Shown here: one piece after another, positions 33,333 through 42,157 of the stretch
Layout: each line of letters starts with the position of its first letter
Numbering within the stretch: the first letter of the stretch is position 1
From: G965219965 sp965219965
GTDB lineage: Bacteria > Pseudomonadota > Alphaproteobacteria > RS24
NCBI GenBank assembly: GCA_965219965.1
Contig: OZ244796.1
Location: forward strand, 1,302,001-1,366,000
DNA: 64,000 nt
Reading direction: 5' to 3'
Notes under the pieces: generated by a model
Databases searched by the model: none
What the model saw: only the letters and a program-made list of their open reading frames with translations
Told to the model about the DNA's origin: nothing
Made by a program: the position numbers and the translations under genes

Positions 33333-34295
33333 ATGAATTCATTTGCCAAAAATGATAATCCGCTTTCGCCCTATCGGCGTTTTTCTGCTGACGAATGGGG
33401 GGCGTTGCGTGACGACACGCCTTTGCCTTTAAGCGATGAAGAAATTATTGCTTTGCGCGGGCGCGGCGAAACCATTTCGCGGGCGGAGGTGGAGCAAATT
33501 TATTTGCCGCTTGCGCGTTTGCTTAGCCTTTATGTGGAGGCAACGCAGGGGCTGTTTGCGGCCACGGGTCATTTTTTAGGCGGCAATGGCCAAGAAAAAA
33601 AAGTTCCCTTTATTATTGGCGTGGGCGGCTCGGTGGCGGTGGGCAAAAGCACATTGTCGCGGATTTTATGTGCGTTGCTGTCGCGGCGCGATAATCACCC
33701 CAAAGTGCAACTTGTCACCACAGATGGTTTTTTGCTGACAAATAAAATTTTAGAAGAACGCGGGCTGATGGAGCGCAAGGGTTGGCCAGAAAGTTTTGAT
33801 CTGACCGCGCTGAAAAAATTTTTAACCGCCGTAAAATCGGGCAAGGCCAATTTGCACGTGCCGCTTTATTCGCATATTAAATATGATGTGACCAATGAAA
33901 CGGCGGTGATTGACCGCCCTGATATTTTAATTGTTGAAGGGCTGAATGTGTTGCAACCCGCACGGATGCAAAAGGAAGGGCGTGAAATTCCTTTCGTGTC
34001 TGATTTTTTTGACTTTTCTATTTATTTGGACGCGGCCACAGCGCATATTCGGGAGTGGTATATTGCGCGTTTTTTGGGCTTGCGCCAGACGGCCTTCGCC
34101 GCGCCTGACGCTTATTTTGCCCGCTATAAGGATTTAGATGATGAAACGGCGCGTGACATCGCGCATGATATTTGGACACGGATTAACCAAAGCAATTTGG
34201 AAAATAACATTTTACCAACACGCGGGCGGGCGGATTTAATTTTACGCAAAAGCAAAACCCATCGCATTGATGAAGTGCTGTTGCGGAAAATTTAG
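33333..34295 (+). CDS. coaA: type I pantothenate kinase
   Basis: 320 aa. First step of CoA synthesis. P-loop GVGGSVAVGKSTLSRIL, then LVTTDGFLLTN, KGWPESFD, VPLYSHIKYDV and ILIVEGLNVLQ, all type I features. It sits at the end of the histidine run as in many alphaproteobacteria and, with coaE, gives the window two CoA genes. Ribosome-binding site weak. Confidence 0.95.
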   Translation: MNSFAKNDNPLSPYRRFSADEWGALRDDTPLPLSDEEIIALRGRGETISRAEVEQIYLPLARLLSLYVEATQGLFAATGHFLGGNGQEKKVPFIIGVGGSVAVGKSTLSRILCALLSRRDNHPKVQLVTTDGFLLTNKILEERGLMERKGWPESFDLTALKKFLTAVKSGKANLHVPLYSHIKYDVTNETAVIDRPDILIVEGLNVLQPARMQKEGREIPFVSDFFDFSIYLDAATAHIREWYIARFLGLRQTAFAAPDAYFARYKDLDDETARDIAHDIWTRINQSNLENNILPTRGRADLILRKSKTHRIDEVLLRKI

Positions 34296-34299
34296 TTTG

Positions 34300-34327
34300 C
34301 AAAACTTAATTTTCAAAACTTAATTTT
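34300..34327 (+). repeat. 14-bp tandem duplication at the end of the sugar-kinase gene
   Basis: CAAAACTTAATTTT occurs twice in tandem (34300-34313 and 34314-34327), followed by the start of a third copy. The inner copy contains the kinase stop codon (minus strand), so the duplicated piece lies after the stop and does not change the protein. Confidence 0.9.
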
Positions 34328-35345
34328 CAAAACCAGCGCGGCGCAAAGTTTCGGCCATATTGGCAATGGGGCGCGGGCCAATATGGCCAATCACTTCCGC
34401 CGCCGCCAGCGCACCATAATGGCCGCTTTGGGCGTAAGAATGGCCGCGTGCCAAGCCCGCCAATAATCCCGCCGCGAATTGATCGCCCGCACCCGTGAGG
34501 TCGGCAATGTGCGGCACGGACACAGCAGGAATTTGCGTCACGCCATCGGGTGCGATTATCACCGCGCCTTTTTCGCTGCGGGTGATAATAATTAAAATCT
34601 TATGCGCTTGCGCCATTTCTTGGGCGGCCTTGCGGCATTGGTCAAAAGTTTTTGTGGCAAATAAAATATGCGCCTCGGCCTCATTGCCAATGAGTAAATC
34701 CATGCCCGTTTTTATAAGCTGATGATAGCGGGCATGGTGGCGGGTGGCGCAAAGCGGGTCGGAAAGCGAAAAGGCAATTTTGCCGCCCGCCTGTTTGACC
34801 AGCGCACAAGCGGCGGTGAAAGTTTTTTCCGTATGCGGGCTGTCCAACACATAGCCTTCGGAGAAAAAATACGCGCTGGCGGCGAGCATATCGGCATCTA
34901 AATCTTGCGGGGTGAGTGCGCTGGCCGCACCAATCATCGTGTGCATGGTGCGCTCGGCATCAGGCGTGATAAGCACCAAACACCGCCCCGTGGGCGTGCC
35001 GTCCGTGAGGGGGGCGGTGGGGAATTTTATATTTTGCGCCTTAAAAGCGGCGGCGAAAAACGCGCCATAATCATCATTGGCGACTTTGCCAATGAAAGCC
35101 GTGTTCAGGCCAAGCGCGGCCAGCCCCGCAATGGTGTTGGCACTCGCGCCGCCGCAGGCTTTGTTGTTAAAATTAATTTTTGCGGCCAGCGCGGCGGCTT
35201 GGTCGGGGGTGATGAGCGTCATCGCGCCTTTGGTGCTGCCAAGCGCGGCAAGCTCGGCTTCACTGATGGGGGCGAAAGCATCAACCAAAGCCGCGCCCAT
35301 GCCCGTGACATGGAATCTTTTTTCGGAAAATTTCTTTTCGCTCAT
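34320..35345 (-). CDS. PfkB-family carbohydrate/adenosine kinase
   Basis: 341 aa. Ribokinase fold with the first signature GGASANTIAGLAALGLNTAF and the second DLTGAGDQFAAGLLAGLARG, whose Asp is the catalytic base. Alphaproteobacterial genes of this type are usually annotated adenosine kinase, but substrate cannot be decided here. Start 35345 overlaps the nth stop by 4 bp, so it is probably translated from the nth transcript. Confidence 0.9.
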   Translation of the reverse strand: MSEKKFSEKRFHVTGMGAALVDAFAPISEAELAALGSTKGAMTLITPDQAAALAAKINFNNKACGGASANTIAGLAALGLNTAFIGKVANDDYGAFFAAAFKAQNIKFPTAPLTDGTPTGRCLVLITPDAERTMHTMIGAASALTPQDLDADMLAASAYFFSEGYVLDSPHTEKTFTAACALVKQAGGKIAFSLSDPLCATRHHARYHQLIKTGMDLLIGNEAEAHILFATKTFDQCRKAAQEMAQAHKILIIITRSEKGAVIIAPDGVTQIPAVSVPHIADLTGAGDQFAAGLLAGLARGHSYAQSGHYGALAAAEVIGHIGPRPIANMAETLRRAGFEN

Positions 35346-36061
35346 TTTGTCAGCCCCTCTTTGGCTTTGAAACGGCATAAATCATGCACCGCGCAATTTA
35401 GGCAATCGGGCTTGCGGGCTTTGCAAATGTAACGCCCATGCAGGATAAGCCAATGATGGGCGTTAACGCGGTAAGGCTCTGGCACATTGCGGTCAAGTTG
35501 CTGTTCTACTTCTAAAACATTTTTGCCGCGTGCCAGCCCCGTGCGATTGCCAAGACGGAAAATATGCGTGTCCACCGCGAAAGTCGGCTGGCCGAAACCA
35601 ATGTTAAGGACAACATTGGCGGTTTTGCGCCCCACGCCCGGCAGCGTTATGAGCGCGTCACGGTCGGGTGGCACAGTGCTGTTAAATTTTTCAATAAGCA
35701 TTTGCGACAGCAGAAAAACATTTTTCGCCTTATTGCGATAAAGGCCAATGGTTTTTATGTGGTCACGGATTTTGCGTTCGCCCAGCGCGACCATTTTTTC
35801 TGGCGTGTCGGCTTTTTGAAAAAGTTTTTTCGTGGCTTTGTTTACGCCCTTATCGGTGGCTTGCGCCGACAGCACCACGGCGACCAGCAAGGTGTAAAGA
35901 TTGGTATGGTCAAGCTCGCCCACAGGGTTGGGATTGGCCTTAGCCAAGCGGGCGAAAAAGCGGGCAATTTGTGCGGGCTTCATTTGCGGGCTGGGCTTTG
36001 CAGGCGCGGCTTTGCGGGCGGGCTTTGTTTGCGTCTTGGTTTGCGTCTTGGTTTTTGTCAT
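35342..36061 (-). CDS. nth: endonuclease III
   Basis: 239 aa. Bifunctional glycosylase/AP lyase for oxidised pyrimidines. Helix-hairpin-helix LPGVGRKTANVV with catalytic Lys146, catalytic Asp164 in AVDTHIFRL and the 4Fe-4S cysteines in CKARKPDCLNCAVHDLC. The first ~25 residues are a Lys/Thr/Gln-rich tail, partly encoded by a 12-bp tandem repeat at 36027-36050. Confidence 0.96.
   Translation of the reverse strand: MTKTKTQTKTQTKPARKAAPAKPSPQMKPAQIARFFARLAKANPNPVGELDHTNLYTLLVAVVLSAQATDKGVNKATKKLFQKADTPEKMVALGERKIRDHIKTIGLYRNKAKNVFLLSQMLIEKFNSTVPPDRDALITLPGVGRKTANVVLNIGFGQPTFAVDTHIFRLGNRTGLARGKNVLEVEQQLDRNVPEPYRVNAHHWLILHGRYICKARKPDCLNCAVHDLCRFKAKEGLTK
36027..36050 (+). repeat. 12-bp tandem repeat in the 5' end of nth
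   Basis: GTTTGCGTCTTG twice in tandem, then a partial third copy; on the coding strand it encodes alternating Lys-Thr-Gln-Thr. Confidence 0.85.
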
Positions 36062-36133
36062 AGCCCATCATAAAACTTACACGCCTTTGCCGCAATGCTT
36101 GCATGAAAAGCGGGGAGGCATTAGGGTGGGGGT

Positions 36134-36691
36134 ATGGGACAACTATCGGTTAAAACTTACGACAAGGCGCAAATTAAGGGGCGGTGTTTTTACCATTTGC
36201 TTTATCAAAGCCCTATGGGCGCGTGCGTGGTTTTTTTGGACGGGGCATTGAATGAGGTGGCGGAAATATCGCTGGCGGCTTTGGGTTTTGTCGGCGCGAA
36301 AAATGCCCGCGCCGTGCGTGACGATTTAGCGGCGCGATTTAACGGCGCAGAAATAAAACCCTGCCCGCCCGATTTACAAAAAAACGCGGAAAAAATTTTA
36401 AGCCATGCGTTTAAGGGCGGACGCATTGGCGTGAGCCTGTTCGGCACAGAGTTTCAACACAAAGTTTGGCGTAGCTTACTTAAAGTGGGTGCGGGCAGAA
36501 CCGATACATATAAAGGTGTGGGCAGAAAAATTGGCCGCCATGCACGCCCTGTGGGACAAGCGATTGGGCGCAATCAAGTGGCGTGGTTTGTGCCATGCCA
36601 CCGCATTTTAAGCAGTGCGGGAAAATTGCACGACTATCGCTGGGGCGTTGATGTTAAAGAGGCTTTGCTCAAAGCCGAAAACGCGCTTTAG
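36134..36691 (+). CDS. ogt: methylated-DNA-protein-cysteine methyltransferase
   Basis: 185 aa. Repairs O6-alkylguanine by suicide transfer. The active site is VPCHR (Cys155), preceded by the helix-turn-helix region FQHKVWRSLLKVGAGRT and RPVGQAIGRNQVAWF. Two features differ slightly from the common consensus (VGQAIGRN instead of VANAVGxN), within family range. It is convergent with gpmA and overlaps it by 4 bp. Confidence 0.9.
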   Translation: MGQLSVKTYDKAQIKGRCFYHLLYQSPMGACVVFLDGALNEVAEISLAALGFVGAKNARAVRDDLAARFNGAEIKPCPPDLQKNAEKILSHAFKGGRIGVSLFGTEFQHKVWRSLLKVGAGRTDTYKGVGRKIGRHARPVGQAIGRNQVAWFVPCHRILSSAGKLHDYRWGVDVKEALLKAENAL

Positions 36692-37308
36692 TCTTTCGCT
36701 AAAATTTCTTTGCTTGTGACCGCGCCTTTATCGTTAAGCTGATAAATAATTGGCTCGCCCGTGCTAATTTCAACATCTAAAATACTTTGCGCGTCTAGCC
36801 CGTCTAATTCCATGACCAAAGCACGGAGCGAATTGCCATGCGCGGCGACCAATATATTTTTGCCTTGTGCGAGTTGCGGGCGGATATGGTCGGTGAAAAA
36901 GGGCAACACGCGCTGTGCGGTGTCTTTCAGGCTTTCGCCTTCAGGCGGCGGGTCGTCATAAGATCGCCGCCAAATGCGGACTTGCTCTGCGCCCCATTTT
37001 TCCTGCGCCTCGTCTTTATTAAGGCCGGAAAGTGCGCCATAATCGCGCTCATTCAAAGCGGCATCGGCTATGGTTTCCAGCCCCGTCTGGCCTTGCGCGG
37101 CGAGCAGAAGTTGGCAGGTTTTTTGCGCCCGCTTGAGGGCGGAAGTGAAGGCGCGGTCAAATTCTATGCCTTTGGTTTTAAGTATTTCACCCGCATGGCG
37201 GGCTTCGGCCTCGCCCTTTTCGGTCAGCTCCGGGTCGCGCCAACCGGTAAAAAGATTTTCGGCATTCCATGTGCTTTGCCCGTGCCGAATGAGAACAAGC
37301 TGCGCCAT
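36688..37308 (-). CDS. gpmA: 2,3-bisphosphoglycerate-dependent phosphoglycerate mutase
   Basis: 206 aa. LVLIRHGQSTWNAENLFTGW contains the phosphohistidine; LNERDYGALSGLNKDEA and VAAHGNSLRALV carry the other active-site residues. It interconverts 3- and 2-phosphoglycerate in glycolysis. The ATG 37308 is joined to the dapB stop (TAATG), so the two are an operon. Confidence 0.95.
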   Translation of the reverse strand: MAQLVLIRHGQSTWNAENLFTGWRDPELTEKGEAEARHAGEILKTKGIEFDRAFTSALKRAQKTCQLLLAAQGQTGLETIADAALNERDYGALSGLNKDEAQEKWGAEQVRIWRRSYDDPPPEGESLKDTAQRVLPFFTDHIRPQLAQGKNILVAAHGNSLRALVMELDGLDAQSILDVEISTGEPIIYQLNDKGAVTSKEILAKD

Positions 37309-38096
37309 TAGGCCAGCCCCAAAACATCGGCCATAGAATATAGCCCCGCTTTTTGCGTTTGCGCCCAAAGTGCGGCATTGATTGCGCCATGTGCGAAAAT
37401 ATCTCGGTTTTCGGCAATATGGCTTAGCACCAGCCGTTCCGCCGCGCCCGCAAAAGTGACGTCATGTTCGCCCACCGCCGCGCCTGCGCGTTGCGAGGCA
37501 AAACCAATCGCGCCTTTTTCGCGGGCGCCATTGCGGTCATGTTGCGGGGCGTTTAATTTTGTATCACGCCCCTGTGCGGCGGCTTCACCCAAAAGCAAAG
37601 CCGTGCCAGACGGCGCGTCAATTTTGTCGCGGTGATGCAGGTCAAAAATTTCAATATCCCAATCATCGGATAGGCTTTCGGCGGCGCATTTCACCAAAGC
37701 GGCGAGCAGGTTCACGCCCAAACTCATATTGCCTGATTTCACAATTTGCGCGTGACGGGCGGCGGCGGCAATGGCGGCTTCTTGTTTTTTGTCAAAACCC
37801 GTCGTGCCAATAATATGGACAAGACGACCCTGCGCGGCGAGGGCGGCCAATGATGTGCTGGCATCGGGGGCGGTGAAATCCAAAATCCCATCGGCATCTT
37901 TCAGCATGGTCGGCGCGTCATCGCTGGCGGTTAGGCCAATTTCTTCGCCGCCAAATAATGTGCCTAAATCTTGGCCAAGCAGGGAACTGCCCGCCGCCTC
38001 TAGCCCACCCGCCAGCGTGCAAGCAGGGTGGTCATGCACCATGCGTAAAAGCGTGCGCCCCATACGGCCACCGCAACCATTTATAATCAGTTTCAT
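37308..38096 (-). CDS. dapB: 4-hydroxy-tetrahydrodipicolinate reductase
   Basis: 262 aa. Lysine and diaminopimelate synthesis. Nucleotide loop NGCGGRMGRTL, GTTGFDKKQE, SGNMSLGVNLL and the substrate motif EIFDLHHRDKIDAPSGTA are present. Its start is 33 bp from the dnaJ stop on the same strand. Confidence 0.96.
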   Translation of the reverse strand: MKLIINGCGGRMGRTLLRMVHDHPACTLAGGLEAAGSSLLGQDLGTLFGGEEIGLTASDDAPTMLKDADGILDFTAPDASTSLAALAAQGRLVHIIGTTGFDKKQEAAIAAAARHAQIVKSGNMSLGVNLLAALVKCAAESLSDDWDIEIFDLHHRDKIDAPSGTALLLGEAAAQGRDTKLNAPQHDRNGAREKGAIGFASQRAGAAVGEHDVTFAGAAERLVLSHIAENRDIFAHGAINAALWAQTQKAGLYSMADVLGLA

Positions 38097-38128
38097 AAAC
38101 CCTCTATAGCAGGCTAAGCGGCGGCGGG

Positions 38129-39259
38129 CTAGTCATCCAATCGCGCCTTATAGGCCGCGCTTTCGGGGAAAGTGTCTTTTTTCAGGCTGTCTTCAAATTG
38201 GGCGAGCAGCTCTTTTTGCTTTTTGGTGAGCGCGTGCGGGGTTTCCACTGCCAGCTTGACATATAAATCGCCTACGCGATTGGTGCGTAGAACGGGCATA
38301 CCCTTGCCGCGCAAACGAAATTGCTGGCCCGATTGCGCGCCTTCGGGAATGGCAACTTTCACCCGCTTGCCGTCTAAAAGCGGGACTTCAATCGTGCCAC
38401 CTTTGGCGGCCAGCGTCATGGCAATGGGGACGGTGCAAAATAAATCCGCACCCTCGCGCTGGTGCAGGTCGTGCGGCTTAATGGAAATAAAAACATAAAG
38501 GTCGCCCTTGTCGCCGCCGCGTGCGCCCGCATCGCCCTCACCCGTGAGGCGGATACGCATATTATTTTCCACACCTTGCGGGATGTCAAAAGAAAGTTTG
38601 CGCTTTTTCTTTTGCGTGCCATTGCCGCGACAATCAGGGCAAGGGTCTTTAATGGTTTGCCCCGCGCCGCCGCAAGCCCGACAAGTTTGCTCTACGGTGA
38701 AAAAGCCTTGCTGCATACGCACATTGCCATGCCCCTGACATGTGCCGCAAGTTTCAATGCCCGTTCCCGCTTTCGCGCCCGAACCTTTGCACACGCCGCA
38801 ATGCACCGCGCTGGTGACATTTATTTCTTTGGATAGGCCTGCAAAACTTTCTTCTAAACTAATGGTGAGGTCATAGCGCAAATCATTGCCGCGCTGTGGT
38901 CCGCGCCTTTGGCGGCGGCCACCTCTGGCACGGCCTGAACTTTGTCCGAAAAATTCTTCAAAAATATCGCCCATAGACGCGCCAAAGCCTTCAAAGCCCG
39001 CACCGCCACCGCCACGCCCGCCGCCTGTGCCATTTTGAAAAGCGGCATGGCCAAAGCGGTCATAAGCGGCACGGCTTTGGTCGTCTTTGAGACATTCATA
39101 GGCCTCGCTGGCTTCTTTGAAATTTTTCTCCGCCACCTTATCGTCAGGATTCAGGTCGGGGTGGTATTTCTTCGCCAGCTTGCGATAGGCCGATTTTAGC
39201 TCAGCCGCGCTGGCTGAACGCGGCACACCAAGCACTTCGTAAAAATCGCGCTTTTCCAC
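38129..39259 (-). CDS. dnaJ: chaperone protein DnaJ
   Basis: 376 aa from GTG 39259, chosen because AAGGAG sits five bases upstream and the protein then starts VEKRDFYEVLGV like relatives. J domain with HPD (KKYHPDLNPDD), Gly/Phe linker, four zinc-binding CxxCxGxG-type repeats (CGVCKGSG, CGTCQGHG, CRACGGAG, CPDCRGNG) and C-terminal substrate domain. Co-chaperone of DnaK, 52 bp downstream of it. Confidence 0.96.
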   Translation of the reverse strand: MEKRDFYEVLGVPRSASAAELKSAYRKLAKKYHPDLNPDDKVAEKNFKEASEAYECLKDDQSRAAYDRFGHAAFQNGTGGGRGGGGAGFEGFGASMGDIFEEFFGQSSGRARGGRRQRRGPQRGNDLRYDLTISLEESFAGLSKEINVTSAVHCGVCKGSGAKAGTGIETCGTCQGHGNVRMQQGFFTVEQTCRACGGAGQTIKDPCPDCRGNGTQKKKRKLSFDIPQGVENNMRIRLTGEGDAGARGGDKGDLYVFISIKPHDLHQREGADLFCTVPIAMTLAAKGGTIEVPLLDGKRVKVAIPEGAQSGQQFRLRGKGMPVLRTNRVGDLYVKLAVETPHALTKKQKELLAQFEDSLKKDTFPESAAYKARLDD

Positions 39260-39311
39260 ACCGACTCCTTTATGGGCAAAAATGGGCGACAAGCAGGCCT
39301 AACAAACAGAC

Positions 39312-41237
39312 CTAAGACGCCTTCTGCTCGTCATCGTCACTTTTGACTTCTTCGTAATCGGCATCTACAACGCTTTGCTCATCATCATCTGCCGCCGCAT
39401 CTGCCGCCGCATCATTTGCCGCGCCTTCTTCCTGTTGGGCTTTGTAAACCGCTTCACCGATTTTCATCGCCGCTTGTTGCAGGCTTTGCGATTTTTCTTC
39501 TATGGCCGAAATATCCTCGCCTTCCAAAGCGGCTTGCAAATCAGAAATGGCCAGCTCGGCAGCATCTTTATCGGCCTTGTCAATTTTATCGTCATTTTCA
39601 GCAATGGTTTTTTCGGTTGCGTGAATTAACGCCTCAGCATTATTGCGGGCCTCGGCTTCTTCGCGGCGTTTTTTATCAGCATCGGCATTGGTTTCGGCAT
39701 CTTTAACCATTTTTTCAATGTCGTCATCAGACAGCCCACCTGAGGCTTCAATGCGGATATTTTGCTCCTTGCCCGTGGCTTTATCCGTGGCCGAAACATT
39801 AACAATGCCATTGGCATCAATATCAAAGGCCACTTCAATTTGCGGCACACCCCGCGGGGCGGCGGGTATGCCTTCTAAATTAAATTGCCCCAAGGCTTTA
39901 TTGTCACGGGCCATTTCACGCTCGCCCTGAAACACAGAAATGGTCACGGCGGCTTGATTATCTTCGGCGGTAGAAAACACTTGCGATTTTTTGGTCGGGA
40001 TTGTGGTGTTGCGGTCAATGAGACGGGTGAACACGCCGCCCAAAGTTTCAATGCCCAGCGAAAGCGGGGTGACGTCTAGGAGCAGCACATCTTTAACATC
40101 GCCTTGCAACACGCCTGCTTGAATGGCCGCGCCCATGGCGACGACTTCATCAGGGTTCACACTCATATTGGGTTCTTTGCCGAAAACAGATTGGACAAAG
40201 TCACGGATTTTCGGCATACGGGTTTGCCCGCCGACCAAAACGACTTCGTCAATCGCATCGGGGTTAATGCCCGCATCTTTGAGCGCGGCCTCGCAAGGCT
40301 TGCGGGTGCGCTGGATAAGCTCTTCCACCAGCCCTTCCAAAGTGGCACGGGTCAGCTTGGTGTTAATATGTTTCGGCCCTGATGCGTCTGCCGTGATAAA
40401 GGGCAAGTTAATTTCAGTTTGGGTGGAAGAGGACAGCTCAATTTTGGCTTTCTCGGCGGCCTCTTTAAGGCGTTGGAGTGCCATTTTATCATCGCGCAAA
40501 TCCACGCCTTGTTCTTTTTTGAACTCATCGGCGAGATGGTTGACCAGCACCGCGTCAAAATCTTCACCGCCAAGAAATGTATCGCCATTAGTGGCTTTGA
40601 CTTCAAACACCCCATCGCCAATTTCAAGAATGGAGACATCAAATGTGCCGCCGCCTAAATCATAAACGACAATGGTTTGGCCATCTTTTTTATCTAGCCC
40701 ATAGGCGAGCGAGGCGGCAGTGGGTTCGTTAATAATCCGCAAAACTTCCAGCCCCGCAATTTTACCCGCATCTTTGGTGGCTTGGCGTTGCGAGTCGTTA
40801 AAATAGGCCGGCACGGTGATAACGGCTTGCGTTACTTTTTCACCCAAATAGGCTTCCGCCGTTTCTTTCATTTTTTGCAAAATAATCGCCGAAATTTGCG
40901 CGGGCGAATACTGCTCACCGCGTGCGGCAACCCACGCATCGCCATTATCGGATTTGACAATTTCATACGGGACAACTTCTTTGTCTTTTTGCGTGGCTGG
41001 GTCGTTATAGGGACGGCCAATAAGACGCTTCACCGCAAAAAGCGTGTCAGTTGGATTGGTCACAGCTTGGCGTTTGGCGGGCTGGCCAACCAAACGTTCG
41101 CCATCTTCGCCAAAGCCAACCATTGACGGGGTGGTGCGCGAGCCTTCGGCGTTTTCAATCACACGCGGGGTCGCCCCGTCCATAACCGAAACGCAGGAAT
41201 TCGTTGTGCCAAGGTCAATGCCAATTACTTTACTCAT
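39312..41237 (-). CDS. dnaK: chaperone protein DnaK (Hsp70)
   Basis: 641 aa. VIGIDLGTTNSCVSV phosphate loop, VITVPAYFNDSQRQATKDAG, IVYDLGGGTFDVSIL and the substrate-binding domain are intact, with an acidic Ala/Asp-rich tail that includes a perfect 12-bp tandem repeat at 39390-39413. Ribosome-binding site AGGAAAGAG. A heat-shock type promoter lies 72 bp before the start. Confidence 0.97.
   Translation of the reverse strand: MSKVIGIDLGTTNSCVSVMDGATPRVIENAEGSRTTPSMVGFGEDGERLVGQPAKRQAVTNPTDTLFAVKRLIGRPYNDPATQKDKEVVPYEIVKSDNGDAWVAARGEQYSPAQISAIILQKMKETAEAYLGEKVTQAVITVPAYFNDSQRQATKDAGKIAGLEVLRIINEPTAASLAYGLDKKDGQTIVVYDLGGGTFDVSILEIGDGVFEVKATNGDTFLGGEDFDAVLVNHLADEFKKEQGVDLRDDKMALQRLKEAAEKAKIELSSSTQTEINLPFITADASGPKHINTKLTRATLEGLVEELIQRTRKPCEAALKDAGINPDAIDEVVLVGGQTRMPKIRDFVQSVFGKEPNMSVNPDEVVAMGAAIQAGVLQGDVKDVLLLDVTPLSLGIETLGGVFTRLIDRNTTIPTKKSQVFSTAEDNQAAVTISVFQGEREMARDNKALGQFNLEGIPAAPRGVPQIEVAFDIDANGIVNVSATDKATGKEQNIRIEASGGLSDDDIEKMVKDAETNADADKKRREEAEARNNAEALIHATEKTIAENDDKIDKADKDAAELAISDLQAALEGEDISAIEEKSQSLQQAAMKIGEAVYKAQQEEGAANDAAADAAADDDEQSVVDADYEEVKSDDDEQKAS
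39390..39413 (+). repeat. 12-bp tandem repeat in the dnaK tail
   Basis: TGCCGCCGCATC twice without mismatch, encoding Ala-Ala-Asp-type repeats near the DnaK C terminus. Confidence 0.85.
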
Positions 41238-41308
41238 TGTTTTCTCTTTCCTCAAATTGCCTCAAATGGCCACCCGTCTCATTATATAGGTGGCGTTTCA
41301 TGTGGTTT

Positions 41309-41337
41309 ATATAAGTATCCGCCCGCCCGCCTGCAAG
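41309..41337 (-). promoter_or_regulatory. RpoH (sigma-32)-type promoter of dnaK
   Basis: On the minus strand CTTG (41337-41334), 18 bp, then CTTATAT (41315-41309) match the alphaproteobacterial heat-shock consensus CTTG-N17/18-CYTATNT. The expected leader to the dnaK start is about 65 nt. No CIRCE inverted repeat was found. Confidence 0.7.
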
Positions 41338-41420
41338 GTGGCACGCATGAAAAAGGGTGAAAAAGGGCAAAATCGCAATATATGGGGGTTTTCTGCCTTT
41401 TTTCCTCTTTATATGGGGTG

Positions 41421-42071
41421 TTAATTTTTCGCCACCCCCACTTTGGCGGCACGGAGCAAGCGGTCGCCTATCATAAAGCCAATTTCCACCACTTGAATAA
41501 TGGTGCCGCTTGGCTCGCCCGTATCGGGGGCTTCAAACATGGCCTCGTGGAAATTGGCATCAAATTTCTCGCCGATTGGGTTGAGCGGCTTGACCCCATT
41601 GCGCTGGAGGGCGGCGATAAGGTCACGCTCGGTGGCGGCCACACCTTCTAAAAGGGCGCGGATATTATCGGGCAAAGCTGTGCGGGCGGTGTCGTCAATT
41701 TCTTCAATGGCTTTCAGGGCGCGGGTGAGATTATCGCCCACCGCCACCATATCGCGGGCAAAGCTGGCCACGCCATATTTAAGTGCGTCCGTGCGGTCTT
41801 TTTCCGCCCGCTTGCGGGTGTTTTGCAACTCTGCCGCATAGCGCAAAATTTCATCTTCCTTGCTGGCCAAAGTTTCATTGAGTTTAGCCACCAAATCTTG
41901 CAAAACCACCACTTGCTCTTCAGGGGTTTTGGCCGTTTCCATATCAGGCGCACCCATATCAGGGGCGGCGACATCTTTGAGAATATCGGCGACTTTATCT
42001 TCTGTATCGCCCGCAATATCGCCCGCATCAGGGGCGGCGGTTTCGGGCGTATTTTTCGGCTCATTATTCAT
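41421..42071 (-). CDS. grpE: nucleotide exchange factor GrpE
   Basis: 216 aa. Acidic N-terminal region, long coiled-coil (VVVLQDLVAKLNETLASKED), then RKRAEKDRTDALKYGVASFARDM and the C-terminal beta domain with NPIGEKFDANFHEAMF and GFMIGDRLLRAAKVGV. It releases ADP from DnaK. The start at 42071 lies only seven bases from the -10 box of a heat-shock type promoter. hrcA, often its upstream neighbour, is absent. Confidence 0.95.
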   Translation of the reverse strand: MNNEPKNTPETAAPDAGDIAGDTEDKVADILKDVAAPDMGAPDMETAKTPEEQVVVLQDLVAKLNETLASKEDEILRYAAELQNTRKRAEKDRTDALKYGVASFARDMVAVGDNLTRALKAIEEIDDTARTALPDNIRALLEGVAATERDLIAALQRNGVKPLNPIGEKFDANFHEAMFEAPDTGEPSGTIIQVVEIGFMIGDRLLRAAKVGVAKN

Positions 42072-42078
42072 AATGGCT

Positions 42079-42107
42079 ACATAAGGCTTTGCGGCGATAA
42101 TATCAAG
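42079..42107 (-). promoter_or_regulatory. RpoH-type promoter of grpE
   Basis: CTTG (42107-42104), 18 bp, CTTATGT (42085-42079) on the minus strand, the same spacing and nearly the same boxes as the dnaK promoter. Transcription would begin at or next to the grpE ATG, implying a leaderless message. Confidence 0.6.
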
Positions 42108-42157
42108 ACCTTGCCCCGCAAGGCGCAAAGCGATAGTAAGGGTTTAGGAAAACGGAA

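Noticed and set aside
33850..33866. CACGTG core in coaA as a second parS
   Set aside because: Flanks do not fit the TGTTCCACGTGGAACA palindrome.
41238..41420. CIRCE element upstream of dnaK
   Set aside because: No TTAGCACTC-N9-GAGTGCTAA type inverted repeat found.
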